NCBI GenBank assembly: GCA_000310025.1
Contig: FN647790.1
Coordinates: 419,631-480,579 of the forward strand
DNA from: Ectocarpus siliculosus
Taxonomy: Eukaryota; Sar; Phaeophyceae; Ectocarpales; Ectocarpaceae
DNA length: 60,949 bases
Reading direction: 5' to 3'
Positions within the stretch are counted from its first letter, which is position 1. Every line of letters begins with the position of its first letter. Shown piece by piece: positions 11,649-25,600 of this stretch. The position numbers and the translations under genes are program-made. The notes beneath the pieces were generated by a model. That model was not told where the DNA came from, made no database searches, and saw nothing but the letters and a program-made list of their open reading frames with translations.

Positions 11649-11867
11649 CCGTATACGACACAAGATAACACACACCCGACCGATTTTCAAAGCTCGATTT
11701 ATTAACGGCAGAGAGAGTCGCAGCGACGAAAACGGCGGCGTTGAAGCCGTCTGGTCGAGAACCCTCCGAAAACGTATCGTTTCGTCTATTTACGCATCCT
11801 CTTCGTCGTGGAGTAATCGAGCTTTGAAAATCGGTCCACGGTGTGTGTGATCTTGTGTAGTATACGG
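11649..11867. mobile_element. MITE copy 2 (TA-flanked TIRs)
   Basis: About 219 bp with near-perfect terminal inverted repeats of about 50 bp beginning CCGTATAC, each flanked by TA. Inner TIR sequence (acacaagat, gaccgattttcaaagctcg) matches copy 1 at 9788-10013, so both belong to one family; this copy is the better preserved. No open frame. Confidence 0.85.
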
Positions 11868-12873
11868 TAGTGGTACGCCTGTCCTGCCCTCAACGTCTTG
11901 CGTGCAAAGGGAATCCCTCCCCGCTTGTTTTCTCAAACCTCGCGCACAACGCAACGAGATTATGCAGCTTGAGAATGGCCGCACTGACGACAACGGTTTG
12001 CCATTGAACCATTTCTTGTCAGATGTTTCTTACTGAGCGGGCCTGTGCTGTTTTGGTCTTGTTTTGTTCTAGAAGAAATTCCCTCTGGTGAACTTTGAGT
12101 TTGTTCTTGGCGTTTGTGTGGTCAGCAGCTGCCTTTCTGAGTAGCCCAGCTTGCTGAATCGTAATACGCACGCACATAGGTACGTCGCCAGAATACTTGT
12201 TTTGGCGACTAGTTGACGCATTGCATACAGTTGGATCTTACCTTGAGTACGTTTCGTACAAGCACGAGACGACGTCAGTCAGATATTACCTGCCCAAGGG
12301 GTCTTATCATCTGATTGGTTACCACGTTTGGATACGCGTTCAAGTGTGTTTCGGTCTGTATGCTTTGCTCGGATGGTGCAGCCCCCGGGCGCCCCACATC
12401 CTCTTACTTCGTTTTCCTTGCGATCTGTTGCGACCAAATAAGGTACATTTTCCAATGAATTTCGCCCTCTGGGAACTCCACAACTCTCTCACGGAGGTTG
12501 ATTGCGACGAGGAGCGTAAGCCGTTTCGCAACGCACCCCGAGCGGATACGCTGTGCTCTGAGTGACAGATCGTGATCGCACCGCGTGGTTTGCTTATCAA
12601 CAACACGTGCTTTGCGTGTCTAGATCGGGCGTCACTTGCATCACGTTTTTTTCTCACGTCGTATGCAGGAGCTGCTGCAGAGAGAGCTCGCATCTCTCCA
12701 CATACTTTACGACCCCGTGCTTAAGGCCATCTGGGTACGTACGCGGCATTCGCTCTTGCACACACAACCTCACGAGAACGTGCGCGAATTTTCCTGAACA
12801 ATGTCTCAAACAACTCCCGCATGGTTTCAAAACACAGCGTGACGCGAAGAAAACATGCGAGCTTTGGGCAATA

Positions 12874-15800
12874 CTACTGCAACAGCGGGAGCTTCGCCCT
12901 CTCAGCCGCATCTAGCACGTCGCCTCTCAGGGTCTTCCTAACCTTGGCAAATCTCGCGTCCAACACCACACCCCCCTTCGTCATTCCGTCCCTCCACCAC
13001 CCCGCCGCGCCTGCGCTTCTCGACCGTCCCGAAGCGGCCGCCGCCGCGGCCGCCAGTTGCCGCTCTCCCCACACAACAGGTCGGGGCACTGTGTCGCTCA
13101 CGACCCCTAAGTCTATGACATGTTGATGGTTGGATTGGAGCCCTCGTTGCCACCACCGCGAATCATTCCCATTGGCGAACCCATCGCGACCACCAGGGGC
13201 GCTTCCTTGCGTTGCTGAGCCATCCGGAACGCCGCCGCTCCGGCTGCTGGTGAGGACGGCAGATGACGTTCTTGGCCGTTCGCTCGCCAACCCCGGGGCA
13301 GTGGTTGCAACGGTAGGCACGGAAGAGCAAGAAGCGCTGTTGTTCACGGGAGTGCGTCGGTTGGTTCCACGGGCGGAGGCATCGCCCTGTCGACGTGGCT
13401 GATGCTGTTGCCCCGCACCGCCGTGGGGCGGAGGGAGGGAGTGATCCCTGGCGCTTTGCAGAAGGACGCGGCTGTGCATCCGCCGGGGCGGGCTCTTCCG
13501 CCCCCCCTCTGTCTCGGAACCGCTGCCCCGTGCATCAGATAAAAACACCACGCTTGGGGAGGTTTGGGGGCGATGAGCGACTGTCGTTGTCTTCGGCATG
13601 TTGGCCGCGGGCAGACAACCCGATGTTGTCCCTGGTCTTCTGCCGGAGGCGGCGGTGGGGCTTCTGGAGTGTGGTCCAGTCAGCGGTTGTTTCGTTGATG
13701 CCATAGGCGATGGGGACGGGGGCAAGGGGTTAGAAGCGCAGGACGACGGCAGGTTGGTTGATGTTCAAAGACGAGATTTTTGTTTCACTTTCGGCTTGGT
13801 GGAAGTGAAATCACCGTTGCCATGAACGAAAGCAAGACGGGCAAAGGTCTTCCGGCACGTTTTCTCGGAAAGTATCCAAGGGCGGCGGAAGGACGTCAAC
13901 GTTTCCCCTAACAGACTGACTCATGCGACGTCACGCATGAAGAGACCGCCCTTGCCTACAGTCTACGCATCGTTCACCTGTGACCTTCGACCTCCGTCTC
14001 TGAGAACCCTTCGAGGGCCACGTCAGCACCCCCCCCGGCTCCTCCGCCCTCGTGCCACAGCCCCCAGTTCTGTGCCTCGCCTCCGCCGCCTGCTCGGTGC
14101 TGTTCAGTTGAGGACACAAAGCTGTCGGCTTTGGATATGGCTGCTTCTCCGGCGCTGAGGGAGACCTCCGTGCCTGCTATGGCCCACGCTGGGGACCGGA
14201 AAGAAAGCTGTTTGAGGCTGTCGCTGTGAGCATCAAGGTCGTGCGCGCTGCTGCTGAACGTGTCGACTGTGCCGGAGCCCTGCACCCCCAACAGCTCCTG
14301 AGGGAGGGAACCCAGCATCGGGGACCGGTACCAGCGGACGTTGGGGCAACGGGGGCAAGGGAGGTCTAGGGTATTGTCGACCGCCTTGCGTCCCGGCTTA
14401 ACTTCATTTCGTGGAGTACGCATGTACTGTAGTGTTGGTGGTAGATCATACCTTGGATAAATTTCACCACAAACTTGAAGGGAGCGGGGTTTAGACCACA
14501 CGCCCTAAGCATCCCGCTCGAGAATGGTGTGAGTTGACAAGGCGATCGCAAAGGACGTGGTTCCCGGAAGGGGGTGATGGGAGATTCGGCAATCCGAGTG
14601 GGGTATAGTGAGATATAGCCCCTTTTGATTAGAGCAACTTGCATCGAAAGCTTGCCGTGGGTAGCGTGATAAGCACGCCGCCCGTGAAGAGACTAGCGTG
14701 CTGATGAGCTCCCTGGGAGAACACTTCGCAATTCTTTCTCCCCCATCAATATACCTACCCATTGATTTTACAACCCGGGAGACCGCCAAACACGATGGCC
14801 ACAGCGGTGCCCGCTTGCAAAAAAAACTCGTCCGTTCTTACCGCCGAACCAGCTCCGGGGCTGTAGAGGTCACGTTCGGACGCGACTGCCCGTCCGTCTA
14901 CGCCAGGGCAGACGAACCCTAACGTCGCACCCTCGTGGTAGATGCCGCCTTTGGTAGGGCCAGCGCTTGCGGCTCGGGTTGAGACTGTGGCCTGATAGTT
15001 GCTTCTCCTGATTCGATTGCGAACGGTCGGGCCGGGCGCGTTGAGGAGTGTCACTACTTCTACCTTTCGGGATCTTACTGCGAGCGCTCTGCTTGGATGG
15101 CCTGAAGTCGCCACGCACCCAGAGGAGGTTTCCATGTTACGTCGAGCAAGGCATTCCACCACACGCTCGGGCTATGTTCATGGGAGCAGCCAAGGGGAAC
15201 ACGTTTGAACGGTCGAGCACACCTGAATTTGAACTTTCCTGCACCCTTGCAACAACACACGAGATGGGACCTCGTACTAAACGTTTCGTGTCATGGTGGT
15301 TAAGCTTGCTGCATACTCCGAAGATCTCGAAGATCTCTTCCCACTTGGCGTTCTGACTGTTCGACGAGAATATGAGATGTCCATCATTAACCTTTGCGGC
15401 TTCTTTGCAAGGTAAGCACGTTGGCTGCAATCTCTGACGGAATCACCATATTGTCCCGCACCTTAACGTCATCGGAGGGCAGTGAAATTCCGTCTGCGTT
15501 GACCCCGGTGTTCCTAGACGGAGATCAGGGTCGTTGTAGCCGTTGACCTGCAGAACATTGCAGTCATTTACGTGTTTGCACCGCCCATCAAGGCCAGCTG
15601 TAAAACAGCGTGTGCCGACACCTCCTCGATGCGTCGTTCTTCCCGGGCACACTTATTCACGAACACAATACATATGCTACAGCAGTTGAGGCGATTGTGA
15701 GATGGGGAGACTTGGAAAAGTCGTGTGCGAAACTCATCGCACCACCTCTATGTGGGGCTAGCAATAGGAACAGCCGCTCTCAGACGTAGATCCTCAATTC

Positions 15801-16539
15801 AATGCGGCAGGACAAGGGACCTTCTCTGACAGCAAAGTTGAAGGCAAGCAAGCAAGGAAGGTTCGTGCATGTCACACCGTCCGAACCCGCAAAGATTTCT
15901 CGACACTCGCGGTTCAAGGAACTCGATGCTCGTTCTTCGTGGCCAAGTTTCGAGGGATTCGTAGCACACAACACCCCAACACAATCACGAGTATGAAAGT
16001 ATATGGCACTAGATGGCAGAGCGAAATAAACCAATACAATCTGAAAAACGTCGTTTCTACCGGTCTCGTGGACGTGCGTGAGTGGTCTGGCTTGGGGTCC
16101 AGCTTCAGTTAGTCAACCAGGGCCGAATACATGAAAGTACTTCGTATCTGACTCTGCACACAAAGGCGCAATCCCCGACTGCAACACCAACCAACCTGCG
16201 ATGCTGTAGAGGTGAGAGACTCGAGCCTGGACTTGCGATCTTGCTCGATTCGCTCCGCCGTGTCCTCTGCTTTCCTAAGCCTTGCTGCCAGCGATTCGAC
16301 CTTCGTCTGATGAAAACAAGACAAACATGCAGATAGACGCCAGGGGGGCAGGTAGACAGTCAAGCAGACAGACACGACTTATCCCACAAAGTACTTTACT
16401 TCAAGCGCACGCACATTCAGCCATGACACAGGCCCAGTCTGCCCCCATGATCATCTTCAAACAGGTCTGTATGCATGTTGACGAGGAACTGGCATTGACC
16501 CTGACAACGCTGTACCAGAGACGAAGTTATGTGTCTGGT

Positions 16540-16600
<61 letters not shown>

Positions 16601-19600
16601 AGCAGAAAAGGGTGTCTAGAAGGCCAGCCAACTGTTTTCCTTCAAGGAAGGAGTCCGCGGGGTGCAGTCGTCCCGGCAGGCTGGACGACGACGGTCTGAC
16701 GAGTTGGTGACTGTTCTTCGTTCAAGGACAACGCGCTGTAACTGCTGTATTCGAAGAATGCATTGGTTTCTGCAGCGGACCACTGCAATCAGAAGAATGC
16801 ACTGCTTTTCTGCAGCAATCCACCTACCGGATGGCGTTGAGGGCCATGGTCCCTGGACGAATACTGAATCGAACGCGAGTACAAGGGATGGGATATGTCG
16901 AACCTAGAACCGCTTCTGCACGGTCATATTGGAACCACGGCTGGTTGTTCTACCAACCCCCCCGTTCCACGAAAGACAAAGTCGCACACTCTTCCGTTGT
17001 TCCCCATGACGTAACGCCAGTTTACTTAACTCACCTTGAGGGCCTGTTCCACCTCCACAAACTCTTTGGCTCTTCTCTCATCCTCCTCCGCAAGCTTCCT
17101 GAAGTGGAGGAGGGTGGACCTCTGCTCCTCAAGCTCCCACTTCACCTGGGCACGAAGAAGAGCGAGCGCTATTGGTCCAAGTTTGAAACTTCCTTCCAAG
17201 CCTGGCGCTTCCCTGCTACCATATACTCAATGGGTATGATTAGGTTTGGTTTGGTGTGGGCATTTTTTTTTTCGGTTTTGGTGGCACAAAAACATGGTGG
17301 CATCCCTACAAAGACACCACGAAGTATCCCCTGCAAAACAGAGGTTTTTGACGTGTAAGGGAGGGCCCCGAAAACGAGACCATTCCGAAATGGTGGATTA
17401 TGAAAACAAGAACACTCCGAATGGTCAACTTTGAAAAATGAGTAATGAGTTGGATAATGACGCATGGCGAGGGTGGAACCAACGTATGGATGTTTCGATC
17501 ATGGGACAAAGCTACTTCGATTCTGTGGGATTATTCTCATACGATATCTTAACCTATAGAAGAAAAGCTTCAGACGATCGGCATTCTGCCTCAGCTATAC
17601 ATGTATGCGCTCAGAACAGGAGGCCGCCAAGATGCAAGGATAGTAGTCCATCTAACCTAGATTGTGTAGTGGGGAGTGCTGGTCGAAATACCTTCTCGCA
17701 TTCTTGCTTTGCCCGTCTGGAAGAGATCTCAGCGTGGTCCCACTGCTTCTGAAGGACCGCGTTTCTTTTTGGAGGTTCCGGTGTCATATCATACACGGGG
17801 GAGAAAAATGCACGCAGAAGAAGTAGAGTTGCAACCGGGGCACACACGAGTCACGACAGCAACAGGGCGTGAGCGAGGGGTGTAGGGAAGCCAGGGAGTC
17901 GTGCGGGGCAGCCTATCAGGGGAATCAGGCCATGCTAGTGCCCCACCCAGGGAATGTCAGCAAGACAAGATCAAGCGGCACGTGATCAGCTGGGGCTTGA
18001 ATCTAAGCAAGAGAACCAGGGGCATGCAAGGAAGAAGACCACAGGTTCTATCAGCGTCCAACAAACATAGTTGTATCTCTGTGTTCCAGCTGTTGGGTTG
18101 GAGCCCGTGTCCACGAATGGGGACAGCACGTAGCGTGCAAAAACAGCGAACAGGGGGTGCCCCTTGACCCACGGCCTGAACTAACGGAGGCCATCTCATT
18201 CTTGAAAAAAACAAGTGCGGTCGGCGGGGGCAGTAGAAAGGCGCGGGTGGGGCGGCCTTCGCAATTGGCGGTTTTTCTTTGGGGTCCACTTACTTCTCCT
18301 TGAAGTAATAATTTCCCCGCGCTTCGGCCTGAGCTGCGGCGAGCTCCTTGCGGGTAGCTGCCAAAGCGCTCCTTTCCGCGCTCAGGTCCTGTTGGGTCTG
18401 CGCCAAAACAGCACTTTGAGCCGGCAGTCGATCGTGGGGGGCGCGGCGGCGGGGTAATGTATTTTTAGGTTTGTTGAGGGGTAGACCCGGTCACGAAGTA
18501 CTGGGAATGTAACAAGAGATTCGAGGACGTTGTTGCGTTGAGGACCCAGCGTTCGTTTCGGCCTTGAGTCCTGCCGTCCTGAACAGTGTCATTGCCCAGT
18601 GCGCTCTCTTAAAGACTTTTTCTCCGGGCCGGTATTCACGGGCGTCGAACCTCGTGCGGTAGCCCTTCGCGTTTGAACCATTCGCTGAGGAGCTTTGGTG
18701 GGAGTGACGGCGGGATGAAACCGACAGGTTAACACGCACAACTTCATGTCCCTTCACCGAAAAGGAACATGTCGCCCTTCCCACCCAACGTTACCCTCAG
18801 GCCCAAATCCCGAGATACCATCAAGGCACCACGAAGAGTTCATTCGCCGAAATTCACCAAAAGACGGCGCGTGCTGCTTGTGCCGGCGCGATGACGCGGG
18901 GGTTCCGCACACACCTACCTTCTCCCGCGCAGCTCCTCCTGGGTGGAGTGGTGCAGCCCCCGCAGCCTGTCCAGCTCCGTCTCGAGGGCGTTCATCTTTC
19001 CGGTGATCTCCCTCGCCTCTACCCTCGTCCTCAATACGAACTTCTTGTGGGCCTGGTTTCGATCGTCGGAGTGGCGGCACATTTGTTTTTTTTTGTGAAT
19101 CACGTTAAATAATTAGCGCTCGCGGATTTTCTGCCAGGTAAGAGCTCCAAATCCGTGGTACATGAAACGGGAAAACCAGGGAGGTCTGGACCTGGGTCGG
19201 AGCAGTCGGAGGGGGCTTTCGCCGGGCGACGTTAGCGCTTATACTGTGTAGAGTGGAGGGGCGCAATTCAGAAGTACCAGGTTGTAAGTGCACAAGTCTG
19301 GGAGTTTTAGTGTAGGTGAGCCCTGTTTCAGACGTCTGAATAGGTCGAGAGAGTGGACAAGTCTGGAGAGGACTGGACCTAGGTCGGTCAAGTCGGAGGG
19401 GGCCGTCCCCGGGCGACATTAGCGCTCACCATGTAGATTGGCCGGGCGCATTTCTGAATAGATCGTAAGTGCACGCAAGTCTGGGAGTTCTAGTGGAGGC
19501 GAGCTTTATCTTCTTCAGACCCGAGAAAAGAGATCGGGAACGGAAAATAAATGGACGCACCTCGAGCGCCTCCTTCAGTTCCAGGAACACATCCTTGAAC

Positions 19601-22600
19601 TGCTCTTTCACGCTGGCTTGCACGGCTGCTAGCTTGTCCGCCGCAAATGCGACTCCCTCCGTCTGGGGCAACAAGCACGCCTCTTTGAACTCCTCCAGCT
19701 CCTTCTGCTCCGCCTCCGCCAATTGTTTCCTGATTTGTTTTTCGGGAGAGAACGGGAGGGGAAGAGAGAAAAACAATTAACCGAGAAGCTTCTCCAACCA
19801 CGAGTCCAACAGATCTCACGGACACGTATGTACCCCAAACCGTTAGAAAACGACGTCATCAAAACACGCCACTCACTTGACATAGGGAGCTTCTACAATC
19901 ATGAGTCTAAAGGACGAACACTGTCATCCAAGATGCCACTCACTTCGCCTCGGCTTGCGCGGCTCTCTCCTGCCGCCTTTTCTCCAGCTCCGCCTCCTTT
20001 TCCTCTTCATCCGGGGTGCGAGATTTACCCCCGCCCCTATCCCCTTCTCCTTCTCTACCGCCGCCCTTGCGGTCGTTCGCGCCTCCATCTCGGCCGCTGT
20101 TGCCAACGTGGTTAGTTGTGCGGGGAATTCTTATCGCAGCGTCGATCGAGGTCCGTTGGTCGCTTCGTGTCTTGTACTATGTGAGATACGCTTGTCGACG
20201 CGTGTGGTTGTGCAGAGCTACTACTGGCAATGGAGCTCCGTTATCGCACAGTGTCGATGTGGTGGGTAGTACCACTAACAAAATTCGTCCCGGTCCGAGC
20301 GCTAAACTCTCCCATCACCGGTCGTGCGATCGACGTGCGTGAAAAGAACAGCAGCATGTAACCTATGCAACGACTCAAGAGCAGCTAAGCTACGATACAC
20401 GGCGAAGAAACTTCAGAAAACTCGCCCTCCACCTCGCTGGGGCTTACAGCAAGAGCCACCGATATACATCAAGACTGCGCGTCCTCCCCCCCCCAAAAAA
20501 CAATTACAGCGACGGCTATTTCGTCGAAAACAAAAGAGACGGCTCAAAACGGATCTGCGAGGAATCCACTTTCACCTCCCTCGGTCCTTGGAAGACAGCG
20601 ATCTGGAAGAACCACCACCTGCAACGCTCCCTCTCTGCGGCGGTCGGCGTGTGGCTGTCGACCCCTTCACCCCGCCGGCGGCGGCGTTGTCCTCGCTTCC
20701 AAGGACTCTTGAGGACTTCGGGGGCGGGGGGATAGATCTGGCTCTCTCCAGATCTCTCGCGTTCCATACTTTGGCCTTCGCCCGCGCCGTTTCTTTGCAA
20801 GACCTTGCGTCAGAGGGCAAGCGGGGATACTCTTGAGAGCGTTGGGGGCGGGTGGTTGGCGGCGTGGATACGGCCGAGGAGGATATATTGGGGCGAAATT
20901 TATTCCGTGTATACTGAATTCCCCGAGCAGGGGTCACGCCGCCAAAACGTCGGGATCCAGCAATGGGGCTGCCTCAAACCAGGCACAGCAAACACACACG
21001 AAAAAAATATTGATTCTGCGCGTATCCTTATCATATTGTGCATCTACCTTCCTTGCAGTTGTGCACGGCGTATCGCACTCACTTTCGTAGCTCCTCCAGT
21101 AGCATCAACAGCGCCTTGGAGGTCTCCTCCAACTCTGTCTTCAGGGAGGCGTTCTTCTTCTTTTGGAGTTTCGCCTCCTCCTGAGAACCAGAAGAAAGGA
21201 AACGGTTCGGATTGCAGGTCGTCGCCATGCATACGAAGCTTCTTCGCTGTGGCATGACGTGTGTTGCCTGATCGAGTAGTTTGGCTACGTCCCTTGCTCT
21301 GGGGTGCTGTTTGAGATCACGCGATATCCTCTCGCTACAACGGAGAGGCCCTTTCAAGACCACCAAGTAGGCGTGTCTTGTGTCTCCTCTTTTTTTTGTG
21401 TCTTTCTGAAGGGATAAACTATCACACTAATGTACTGAATACCATAGGGCATCGAACCACTCAATGCCAGTCTCCGAAAAGTGCTACCCTGCATCCCCGC
21501 TGCTGATTGTGGTATCAGGAGCAAACGAAGCAACGTGCGCAGACTACCGTCGCTCCAGTACTGTAGTTGAAAACCTCGAGGTAACCTCGTGGCTGCTAGG
21601 GTTGGCAGTTCCAATCCCGGCGCAGCGGGTCGCGTTCGTGTTTCTACCAACTTCGGGTATCGTTTGTCTATGAGCAAACGTGAGGGAAGGAACTGCTTCG
21701 TTCTCGTTTTATGAGAAAGGGAAGCAAGCACAGCGAGGCGCCTGTCTGCATGGCCCCCGATCGGAGATCTTTAGTCGTAGAAGCAAGACCGTACGTTCGG
21801 TAGAACCTCCGAGCGGGACAGGGATGACAAAAGCTACAAAACCCGCCAAACCCATGACACGCTGTGGGCAGGGAAGACAAAGCCACGGAATGCAGAGTCC
21901 GCGAAACCCACCAGCGTGCAACTTGGATGAATTTGCTTCCACCGTGGCGAATAACAAGTCAACGCAACCTTTTGTTGTACAACCTATTCTATTTTCAAGT
22001 AATATTTAACCTTGAGGGACTGGAACTCCTCCGGGTTCATCCCGGACTTTTTGGAACCCATCCCGGCCAGGGTGCCCATGTCCATGCGGGCGTCACGCTG
22101 CGCGGTCATGTCGGCCAGCGCCACCTTGAGCATCTCGACTTCCGCGTTCGCGACCTTGATGTTGCCCAGCAGCTCGTGCGTCACCATGGCCTGCCTCATC
22201 TTGATGTTCTTGATCTCGTCCCGAGCGTTGTCGAGCTCTTCGATCAGACGAGCCTGGGCCCGTACATGCGTCGTCAACAGCCTTAGAATCAGTTTGTCGT
22301 CTGACGCCACTATTGCTTCCTCCCATTCAATCCCTCACCGACGAATCGAGTGTTGTCTATCACCATTTGCTTATTTCCTACTGCCCCACATGCCGTTAAC
22401 CCAATCAGATAGTTCTTGAAAAATTCATCTCCCAAATTCAACCACAACCAAGGTGTGCACAATCCTAATAAGAAGCACTTCTTGTCGAAGATGGGTTTAA
22501 AAATTCGACATTACTGAACGTTTTGGGCAAGGGTGCGGTTGGGATGGTCCACAAGGTTGAAACTGAAATCATTTCGACAAGGTTTTCACCTCGTCTTCCT

Positions 22601-25600
22601 TGCTCAAATCGCCCTCCACCGTGTTGAACTCCAACGAGGAATCGAATCCAACCTGTTCGGACGAGGAAACGGTACGCTTCAGGAGCTGGGTCGGAAGTAT
22701 TGACATGCTTTGGGTGGTTTGGTTCATCAGTGTCGTGTCGGCAGGCGGGCGTATTCGCGACAATGGGAAAGGCTGCAAGGCCTTGCGTGATCGTAAGCTC
22801 GGACAAAGAGTCCAGCGGTCAACTTCAGAGCACGGGTCAAGGTCGATTCCGTCCCGTGTTATCCACCCTGCAACAACCTATCGATCGAATACAACTCCAG
22901 GAAACGCCTCACACACGCTCACGTTGCTTCGTGGCATGGACGATGCCATTGTCATTTGAGTTCACGGTCAGTCCCACTTTTCCCGCCCTCTAGCTTGTCG
23001 GATGGTATTGATGCTACAGGAATCATTGTATCTAGGCATACGTAAGGTTCCGTCTCTTCGACCTTACAAGGGTCGCTCACTAATGTGCAAACGATAAACA
23101 ATGCTGCGCACGCTGCATCCCGTGTCTCCCTCTGCCCAGACCACCATCTTCTACAGAGAACGCCAACCCTGTTCACGGCAAAGCCCTGCGTTTACCATGC
23201 AAACCATCAACATATTTCTCACGCGAATTCCCGTCTCTTCCTCCATCTTCTTGAGCTCCTCCGTCATGGCGTTGTGCCCCTTCTCGTTCTTCTCCAGCTT
23301 GGCCAGCCTCTTCAGCTTTTCCTTCGACTCCTCGGCCTCCGACTCCAACCTCTCGACATTCTCCCTCTCCGTGCTCAGCTCCAACCGGAGCCCCTGACAA
23401 ATGTCCACCGTAAAACTTTGGGATTACATCTGTTGCGTCCCTAAAGAATGAAAAATTAGGAAATGCCCAAAGCCTATGTGCGGCTGGCTGGGTTGCTGCC
23501 GTTCGGTATCGCTTGAACCTCCCTCGGGTTTCAAAATCTCTCCATTGGGTAACAATACCTCCTGGACGTTTGGCTAATATCTTGATCGCATGTGCGCATG
23601 ATCCACGACTATTAGCACCGACCTCGACGGTTTGTTCGTGGAGTGCCGCCAGGTCGGCGAGTTGCCGCTCGGACTCGAGGCGCTGGGCCTCCGCGCTTTC
23701 GGCTAGCTTTGCCTCCCACGCGGCGCCATCAAGGCCGGCCGAGCTCCTCGCCCGGTTCCTTTCCGAACCTCCGTCCGACTGGCCTGCCGCTTGCAACTTC
23801 AGGGCCGCCACCTGCATGAGCGGTCGAGCAAAAAAAACACGAATCGGTGATGATGCGGTAGCACCCCTCACGACATTGGTTTGCTTCGCACAAGTAGCAG
23901 GAGTCGTCTTAGCATAGGGTGTACACCTCGATAGCATTGGCTACTCGCCTCTTAGGTTCATACCTTATTGAAAGGCTTTGCACAGAACGGCGACGACCAG
24001 ACCAAGCGCGTGAGAACATTCTTGCCTCATGTAGATACAGTCGAAACAATGAATCGTTACCAAGTTGCACATGCGCGTTCTCGAGAAGGTCCAGCACCCA
24101 ACGGGTTCATCCCCTGCATGTGCCGCCCGCTCTCTCTCGTAGTTTGCCGTAACCAGCAGGCCAACGTGTTGTGCAAAAAAACAGAAGAATGTTCCAGGAC
24201 TGAATAACCAATTTGGGACCGCAGCTGTTGTTTATTAGTTGACGGTTGGCGATGTAGAACCAACAACGATGCCCATCTACACACGAACAAGATCCCGAAT
24301 TCCTATCTGCGGAAGAGATTAACTTGTTGGTTCGTTGTAAGAATTAAAACAAGGTCGCACCTCCTTGTGCATGGCATCTTCCATGTCCTCGAGGCTGTGG
24401 TTGCTGGACATGACCTCGAGCTCCGACTCCAGGCGGGACCGTTCGTCTCCCCCCTGCGCAATCCGCAGGAGCGTACGGAGACGCGTCACCTCCGCGTTAT
24501 GCGCGTCCACGGCCTTGCGGAACCTGACCAAAGCTATCCACTTCTCGACCGCCTGATGTTTGGGGGTTCGGGTGTAAAAGGGGTACGGATTTGAGTGAGG
24601 GACGGAGCAAGTCGGGGAAAACGCTTGCGAGACCTGACCTAAGCTATCCACTTTTCGACCGTTTGGGTTCAGAAGGGTACGGGTTTGAGTGACCGGGGCT
24701 ATTTTGAGTCAGAGATCTGTCGAAACGCGTACGTTTTCCGCCTTTAGAGGCCCTCTGCGGGGGCGGGAGAGTCCCATGGGACGATGCGATTGCCGCCAGC
24801 GTTTGGACCAGTTCTGTGTCGCCCTCCATTGGCCAGAAAATCAAACGGGTCGTGAACGACGCCTAGCACACGCACGGAAGATGTATGAGTATAGACTATT
24901 TGTGTCGTCGGATCGCAGATGGGTATGAAACTAAAGCTTTTCCATGTTGGTTTCCGCGCTCAACATAAGCGAGGGCTGCACAAAATACGATATTCTTTTA
25001 GGTAGTGCCACGTTCTGCAGGAAACATGATTTCGTCGTGCCTGAAGAGCTTACCCACTTCCCCTGCTCGAATTTTCTTCCTCCCGGCGCCATAGCCGACG
25101 ACATCCGACCCTGCCTCTCCCCTTCGTACAACAACTCGTCGTCGTCAAACGGTTCAATGAAGGACCCGGCCCAGCTCAGTCCTCCATCGGAACTCTGCCG
25201 GCCTCTGTCAGAGAGCATGGACGCCTTGGACAAGCGGAGCGATTTCGACTTGTCCAGCTGGTCACGTTCGATATTTTGAGCAGAATAAAGAAAGAAGTAG
25301 TAGAGGACAAGGGTTGTACTTCGCTACGGGAAAAATATGAACGGGCACGAGTAGAGAAAATACGTGATTTCTACTCGTCTCAAAGGGTTGGGATGATATT
25401 TCACACAGAGTTTCCCGTTTGGACACGAAGCGTACGCTCCTTGCAAAACAACGGTGAAAAACTATCTGCCACACAGAGAGGGAAATCGTTGTTTACGTAT
25501 AACTTCTGTATTCCTAAGTGAGATTTCGGGCAACATCGGACTACCTGATGATTGCCGGCAAACATATGTGTCACTGCCAAGCGAGCCTCCCCACCCTGCT

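Larger units (their letters stand above)
11306..12873. other. gap between convergent genes B and C
   Basis: 3' regions of the DUF501 gene (plus) and the coiled-coil gene (minus). It holds a 41-bp inverted repeat and a MITE. A short plus-strand stretch at about 12669-12734, encoding ELLQRELASLHILYDPV between ag and gtacgt, looks exon-like but has no partner exon that I could find. Confidence 0.5.

Noticed and set aside
12340-12693. 117-codon open frame on the minus strand below the coiled-coil stop
   Set aside because: No similarity recognised; the coiled-coil frame already ends cleanly at 12874, and composition is not convincing.
12669-12734. Plus-strand exon-like stretch (ELLQRELASLHILYDPV) with acceptor and gtacgt donor
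   Set aside because: No partner exon or start found on either side; the opposite strand also reads as a possible short exon. Left unassigned.
15443-15652. Minus-strand stretch with NGYNDPDLRLGTPGSTQTEF between possible splice sites
   Set aside because: Its phase does not fit the coiled-coil exon chain, which joins without it.
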